The notes beneath the pieces are model-generated. The model saw only the letters and a program-made list of their open reading frames with translations. It had not been told where the DNA came from and ran no database searches. A stretch of 64,000 nucleotides of DNA. It comes from Prasinococcaceae sp. CCMP 1430. Its lineage: Eukaryota > Prasinodermophyta > Palmophyllophyceae > Prasinococcales > Prasinococcaceae. The DNA lies in the NCBI GenBank assembly GCA_013416795.1, contig RQSC01000010.1:182486-246485 (forward strand), in the 5' to 3' direction. Position numbers and translations under genes: made by a program. Of the stretch, positions 60,031 to 64,000 are shown piece by piece. The first letter of the stretch is position 1, and every line of letters begins with the position of its first letter.

Positions 60031-61197
60031 TTAAATAGAGATAACTTTTTTTTCTTTTTGGGGTAACACGGGTCGGCTATTTTCATAAAATAACCTTACA
60101 CTTAAACTAAAGAGACAAATACAAGCTAATTGAGCATTTCCACCATAACTAACGAAAGGTAAAGGAATGCCGGTAATTGGTAATAAATTGCATGTTACAC
60201 CTAAATGTATACATGTTTGAAGAATTAAAAAAAGGAAACAACCAAGTGTAATTATTACATCAGGTTTTTTTATTAATTTTATGAAATTTGATAGATAAAA
60301 ACTAGTATAAACTGATAAAAAAAGAAAAAAAAACATACTACCAAATATTCCAAAATTTTCTAAAAAAACAGAAAAAATAAAATCCGCATAATAAACAGGT
60401 AATGATTCAAAGGTTGTTTGTCCACAACCGATCCCTAAGCCAAAAAACCCACCTCGAATAATGGTTTCAAAACTTTGATTAAGTTGTGTTATATTCATAT
60501 TAGTTGATTCACTACCTAACGTTTGAATAAATGAAATAATCCGATTAAGTTGATACGGATGCAAAAAGATATTGAATAAAATAAAACTTAAACAAAATCC
60601 TATACCTAATATTAAATGTTTATACGAAAGTTGTTGTAAAAAAATAATAATAAATAAAATACTGAGATATAATAAGCCTGATGCAAAATCAGGTTGTAAA
60701 AAAATCCCTAAAAATGTACCAAGGGTAATTAAACCTAAAAAAACGAATTCTTTATACTTTAATTCTGTCGTTTTTGTTAAAAGTTGACTTAAACATAAAA
60801 GGAAAAATGGTTTTTCAATTTCAACGGGCTGGTATAAAAGTGGTCCTATTTCAACCCAACGACGGGCACCATTAATAGAAAAATTTGTTAGTAGTGTATA
60901 ATTAATGGCTAATAAATTTATAGTTGTTCCTATTTTCCCAATTAAAAAAAAATATCTTTTTTTCATTTTGAACAATGCTATAATAATTACAAAACTTAAG
61001 ATCGTCCAACAAAATTGTTTTTTTATAAAAAATAAACTATTTTTATAAATTACAGCGGATGGAAAACCAGTTGTACTATAAAGGATAAATAAACCAAAAG
61101 TAATCCAAAAAAGATAAATCCAAATTAACCAATACAGTGAAACTGAAGTGGATTGAAGGACTAATTGATAATGTAGTAATTGTTTTTGTATTTTCAA
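60031..61197 (-). CDS. ftsW: SEDS-family cell-division/peptidoglycan protein FtsW (RodA-like), non-ATG start
   Basis: 388 residues with about ten membrane helices. SEDS landmarks are INGARRWVEIGPLLYQPVE, a QPDFAS motif in the middle, GLGIGCGQTTFESLPVYYAD and the C-terminal GIPLPFVSYGGNAQLA. SEDS proteins are glycan polymerases that build peptidoglycan with class B PBPs. Plastid retention of ftsW is rare among green algae. No ATG precedes the first helix in frame: the frame opens with TTG at 61195-61197, and the next Met is near residue 88, inside the fold. An out-of-frame ATG at 61206-61208 would read MSQP and stop across the TTG, so either TTG is used or one base is wrong. Confidence 0.9.
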   Translation of the reverse strand: MKIQKQLLHYQLVLQSTSVSLYWLIWIYLFWITFGLFILYSTTGFPSAVIYKNSLFFIKKQFCWTILSFVIIIALFKMKKRYFFLIGKIGTTINLLAINYTLLTNFSINGARRWVEIGPLLYQPVEIEKPFFLLCLSQLLTKTTELKYKEFVFLGLITLGTFLGIFLQPDFASGLLYLSILFIIIFLQQLSYKHLILGIGFCLSFILFNIFLHPYQLNRIISFIQTLGSESTNMNITQLNQSFETIIRGGFFGLGIGCGQTTFESLPVYYADFIFSVFLENFGIFGSMFFFLFLSVYTSFYLSNFIKLIKKPDVIITLGCFLFLILQTCIHLGVTCNLLPITGIPLPFVSYGGNAQLACICLFSLSVRLFYENSRPVLPQKEKKVISI

Positions 61198-61503
61198 GGT
61201 TGAGACATTTATATATCTTTAGTAATTTTAAGTTAATGTTTGGTGCTTTCGGCACTATTATATACCTATATAATATACTTTATTTGGAAATAATTTTGTT
61301 AAGGAAAGTTTAGTTTTTTAAAAATTAAAGAAGATTATTCTATTATATGATACTATATGGTATAATATACAAAGAATATAACGAATAGGTTAAAATTCTC
61401 CCTCACTGGGATTTCTTTTTACTTAAAATATTTATTAAAATATGACAAGTAACATTTTTTGTTAAAGAAAATTAACAAAAAAATTTTTATTCGGAGAAAA
61501 TTT
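61198..61503. other. Divergent spacer between ftsW and psbZ
   Basis: About 300 bp, AT-rich. A TATAAT at 61361-61366 could be the -10 box of psbZ, without a clear -35. A GGAG ribosome-binding site lies at about 61493-61496. No gene. Confidence 0.4.
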
Positions 61504-61692
61504 ATGCTTCTAATTTTTCAACTAGCAACATTTGCACTAATTTTTGTTTCTTTTGGTTTAGTAGTTGGAGTTCCTGTATCATTAGCTTTACCAGACGGTT
61601 GGTCATCAGCTAAAGGTACAGTATACTCTGGCCTTGGTTTATGGTTTGCTCTAGTATTCCTTGTTGGAATTTTAAACTCTTTTGTTATTTAA
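61504..61692 (+). CDS. psbZ: Photosystem II protein PsbZ
   Basis: 62 residues with two helices and the loop [20 protein letters not shown], matching PsbZ (Ycf9) length. It sits at the photosystem II-antenna interface in the thylakoid. The frame is open further up to 61459, but ATG 61504 is the family start and has GGAG eight to eleven bases upstream. Confidence 0.96.
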   Translation: MLLIFQLATFALIFVSFGLVVGVPVSLALPDGWSSAKGTVYSGLGLWFALVFLVGILNSFVI

Positions 61693-61715
61693 TTTCTTTA
61701 ATTTAAATAGCGCGC

Positions 61716-61755
61716 TTAAGAATATGTGATTTGTATACAAATCACATATTCTTAA
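61716..61755 (+). terminator. Perfect 40-bp palindrome after psbZ
   Basis: TTAAGAATATGTGATTTGTA is directly followed by its exact reverse complement, 23 bases after the psbZ stop. Confidence 0.85.
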
Positions 61756-61778
61756 CATTTAATAAATTTCTATAAAAT

Positions 61779-61851
61779 TGGGGATAAACGGGCTCGAACC
61801 GCTGACATTCTGCTTGTAAGGCAGACGCTCTACCAACTGAGCTATATCCCC
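61779..61851 (-). tRNA. trnV-UAC: tRNA-Val (UAC), plastid
   Basis: Minus strand. Acceptor GGGGATA/TATCCCC, anticodon loop CTTACAA giving UAC, T arm CGGTTCGAGCCCG. No intron. Confidence 0.94.
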
Positions 61852-62143
61852 TTCTGTAGTCTAATTGTAACATAAAAATTTTAAAATAACAAATTTTAAA
61901 AAATTTTTATACATGATAAACCTTTAAACAAACTCTTTGTTTTTTTTTTAATTTTCAGTATACTATCTCTATAAGGGGGAGATAATATAAAAAATAGTTT
62001 TCTAAAAATTATTTTAATCTAGATCCTAGATTACTCGCTCTAGATACAGATATTTTACTTAAATGTTGTACCGGTACAACAAGATAATATCTATAAATAA
62101 CATTATAATATATATAGAATTATAATAGGCAAGGAGAGAATTT

Positions 62144-62893
62144 ATGGTCTTTGAATTATCGACATATTTTAATGATATGCCTAGTGTGATGGACTTAGCT
62201 GCGGTTGAAGTCGGAAAGCACTGGTATTGGTCAGTTGGAGATTTCCAATTACATGGTCAAGTTCTAGTTGTATCATGGTTTGTAATTAGTTTAATTACAA
62301 TCGTTATTGCACTAGGTACTAGTGATTTAAAATTATTACCAGAAAAATATTTACAAAACTTAGTTGAATATCTTTTTGAATATATTCGAGATATTGCTAA
62401 AACACAAATTGGTGAAGAAGAGTATCAAACATGGATTCCATTCATTGGTACTTTATTTGTCTTTATTTTTGGTTGTAACTGGACAGGAGCTTTAATTCCA
62501 TGGGGAATTATTGAGATCCCAAGTGGTGAATTAGCTGCACCAACAAATGATATTAATACAACAGCTGCATTAGCTTTATTAACATCAATTGCATATTTTA
62601 CAGCTGGTTTACGTAAAAAAGGATTTGGATATTTCCAAAAATATGTAGAACCAACACCAATTTTATTACCAATTAACGTTCTGGAAGATTTTACGAAACC
62701 ATTATCGTTAAGTTTCCGTTTATTTGGTAACATTCTAGCAGATGAACTAGTTGTTGGGGTATTATTATCATTAGTCCCACTAGTAATTCCAATTCCAATT
62801 ATGCTACTAGGTTTATTTACAAGTGCAATTCAGGCTCTTGTATTTGCAACACTGGCTGGAGCTTATATTGGTGAAGCATTAGAAGGGCATTAA
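62144..62893 (+). CDS. atpI: ATP synthase CF0 subunit a (AtpI)
   Basis: 249 residues with five helices. The proton-channel helix has [20 protein letters not shown] with the essential Arg. An AAGGAG ribosome site is at about 62131-62136. First gene of the plastid ATP synthase operon atpI-atpH-atpF-atpA; the protein forms the proton half-channels against the c-ring. Confidence 0.97.
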   Translation: MVFELSTYFNDMPSVMDLAAVEVGKHWYWSVGDFQLHGQVLVVSWFVISLITIVIALGTSDLKLLPEKYLQNLVEYLFEYIRDIAKTQIGEEEYQTWIPFIGTLFVFIFGCNWTGALIPWGIIEIPSGELAAPTNDINTTAALALLTSIAYFTAGLRKKGFGYFQKYVEPTPILLPINVLEDFTKPLSLSFRLFGNILADELVVGVLLSLVPLVIPIPIMLLGLFTSAIQALVFATLAGAYIGEALEGH

Positions 62894-62995
62894 ATCTCCA
62901 AATTTTTTTTTTAGAGAATTTTATTTAAGAAGATGGAATATTTTATAGTGGTTATTGATTATAAAATGATAACCGATATTGCAGGATGATTGTAA

Positions 62996-63256
<261 letters not shown>

Positions 63257-63282
63257 TAACTTTTAAAAATTTGTTATTATTT

Positions 63283-63320
63283 TAGTATAAGAATAAAGAT
63301 TTTTCTTTATTCTTATACTA
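63283..63320 (+). terminator. Inverted repeat after atpH
   Basis: TAGTATAAGAATAAAGA and TCTTTATTCTTATACTA are 17-bp perfect arms with a TTTT loop between atpH and atpF. Inside an operon it is more likely a processing or stabilising element than a full terminator. Confidence 0.75.
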
Positions 63321-63349
63321 TTACCTTTTATAGCTTTCACAAAACATTT

Positions 63350-63883
63350 ATGTATTCTGATTTATTAACACTAGCCAACATTGACCTTGGTAATGGTTTT
63401 GGGATTAATACAAATATCCTAGAAACAAACATTATTAACCTTAGTGTTGTTATTACTATCGTTATTTACGCAGTAGGCGGTGCTTTAACAGGTTTACTTG
63501 AAAATCGAAAGCGTCTTATTGTTGAATCTTTTAATAAAGCAGACCTTGAATATCAAAATATTCAAGAATCTTTAACACAAGCTGAAGAATTTTATAAACA
63601 AGCTGAAGAAAAAGCTTCGGAAATTAAAATTCAAGGAAAAGAAAAAATTCAACAATTAAAAACGTTTTTAATTGATCAAGCAAAAGAAGATAAAGCTCGT
63701 TTAGAAGCAACTAAAGAAAGTACACTTAAAGTAGAACAAGAACGAGTATACACTAGTATTCGTGCGAGTATCAGTGCACGTGCTATTCAAGGTGCTTTAA
63801 CTCAATTAGAAACTACTTTAGATAAAGATACACAACTTCGTGTACTTGATAAAACAATTCCAAACCTAACTGCTTTAAAATAA
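63350..63883 (+). CDS. atpF: ATP synthase CF0 subunit b (AtpF)
   Basis: 177 residues. One N-terminal membrane helix (INLSVVITIVIYAVGGALTG) is followed by a long charged stator helix. It links the membrane part to CF1 as the peripheral stalk. No intron, unlike land-plant atpF. Confidence 0.96.
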   Translation: MYSDLLTLANIDLGNGFGINTNILETNIINLSVVITIVIYAVGGALTGLLENRKRLIVESFNKADLEYQNIQESLTQAEEFYKQAEEKASEIKIQGKEKIQQLKTFLIDQAKEDKARLEATKESTLKVEQERVYTSIRASISARAIQGALTQLETTLDKDTQLRVLDKTIPNLTALK

Positions 63884-63959
63884 AGAGTTATTTTTAACAA
63901 ACAATTTTTATTGTATAGATGATTTATAAGGAATATTTTCTAAAAGACAAAATTTAATT

Positions 63960-64000
63960 ATGGTAGCAATTCGCCCTGATGAGATTAGTAGCATTATTCG
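63960..64000 (+). CDS. atpA: ATP synthase CF1 subunit alpha, 5' end only
   Basis: The frame from ATG 63960 reads MVAIRPDEISSIIR, the AtpA N terminus, and is cut by the window end. Its position after atpF is the standard operon order. Confidence 0.9.
   Translation, partial: MVAIRPDEISSII

Noticed and set aside
59742-60038. Plus-strand open frame opposite minD and ftsW
   Set aside because: It is antisense to conserved MinD sequence and shows no family features.

Overview
The window joins two very different DNAs. Positions 1 to about 35,560 are extremely GC-rich eukaryotic nuclear sequence: short GT-AG introns, compact genes on both strands, a Ty1/copia element and GC microsatellites. From about 35,561 to the end the sequence is AT-rich, densely packed, intron-free chloroplast DNA of a photosynthetic green alga. 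The plastid gene set (petN, psaM, psb30, chlL, chlN, minD, ftsW, an FtsH-like gene, accD, ycf4) and the GC-rich nuclear genome suggest an early-diverging green alga of the prasinophyte grade, possibly Prasinodermophyta. That placement is inference. The switch at 35,560/35,561 is abrupt, and the plastid genes beyond it are all open, so it is either a scaffold chimera or a very recent large plastid insertion.

Nuclear part, left to right: a truncated phosphatidylglycerophosphate synthase reading straight into an aldo-keto reductase (448-1998); a four-exon bestrophin anion channel (minus, 2168-4459); a secreted Thr/Pro-repeat protein with somatomedin-B-like and pre-peptidase-C-like parts (minus, 4805-6479); a deleted Ty1/copia retrotransposon with a 5-bp target duplication (7627-10919); NADP-type glutamate dehydrogenase (11484-13817); a coiled-coil/beta-propeller protein and a long coiled-coil protein (minus, 14058-17444); a rhodanese (17782-18610); a PUB-domain protein (minus, 19117-19821); a small one-helix protein (about 20585-21181); a CER1-like aldehyde decarbonylase (minus, 21494-23712); a LON-N-domain fragment (23818-24078); an unrecognised protein (24786-26489); a NASP-type histone chaperone (minus, 26726-28175); an orphan voltage-sensor fragment (about 28164-28483); a VIP1/PPIP5K inositol pyrophosphate kinase-phosphatase (28593-33536); and a DNMT2 tRNA methyltransferase (minus, 33593-35005). 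Five single N bases (15645, 20627, 23778, 24777, 28160) sit at gene 5' ends and probably mark unresolved GC-rich gaps.

Plastid part: trnS-GCU, petN, psb30, psaM, trnG-GCC; a minus block clpP, ycf4, accD; the RNA polymerase operon rpoB-rpoC1-rpoC2; trnY; chlL-chlN (light-independent chlorophyll synthesis); petG and petA (cytochrome b6f, minus); trnG-UCC, trnR-ACG, psbA, trnC, trnD, trnW, trnE, psaC, trnS-UGA; an FtsH-like AAA protein with degenerate ATPase motifs and no visible protease motif; a ftsW-minD pair (minus) linked to division and peptidoglycan; psbZ, trnV; and the ATP synthase operon atpI-atpH-atpF-atpA, cut by the window end. Long perfect inverted repeats follow most plastid transcription units and probably act as 3'-end stabilisers or terminators.
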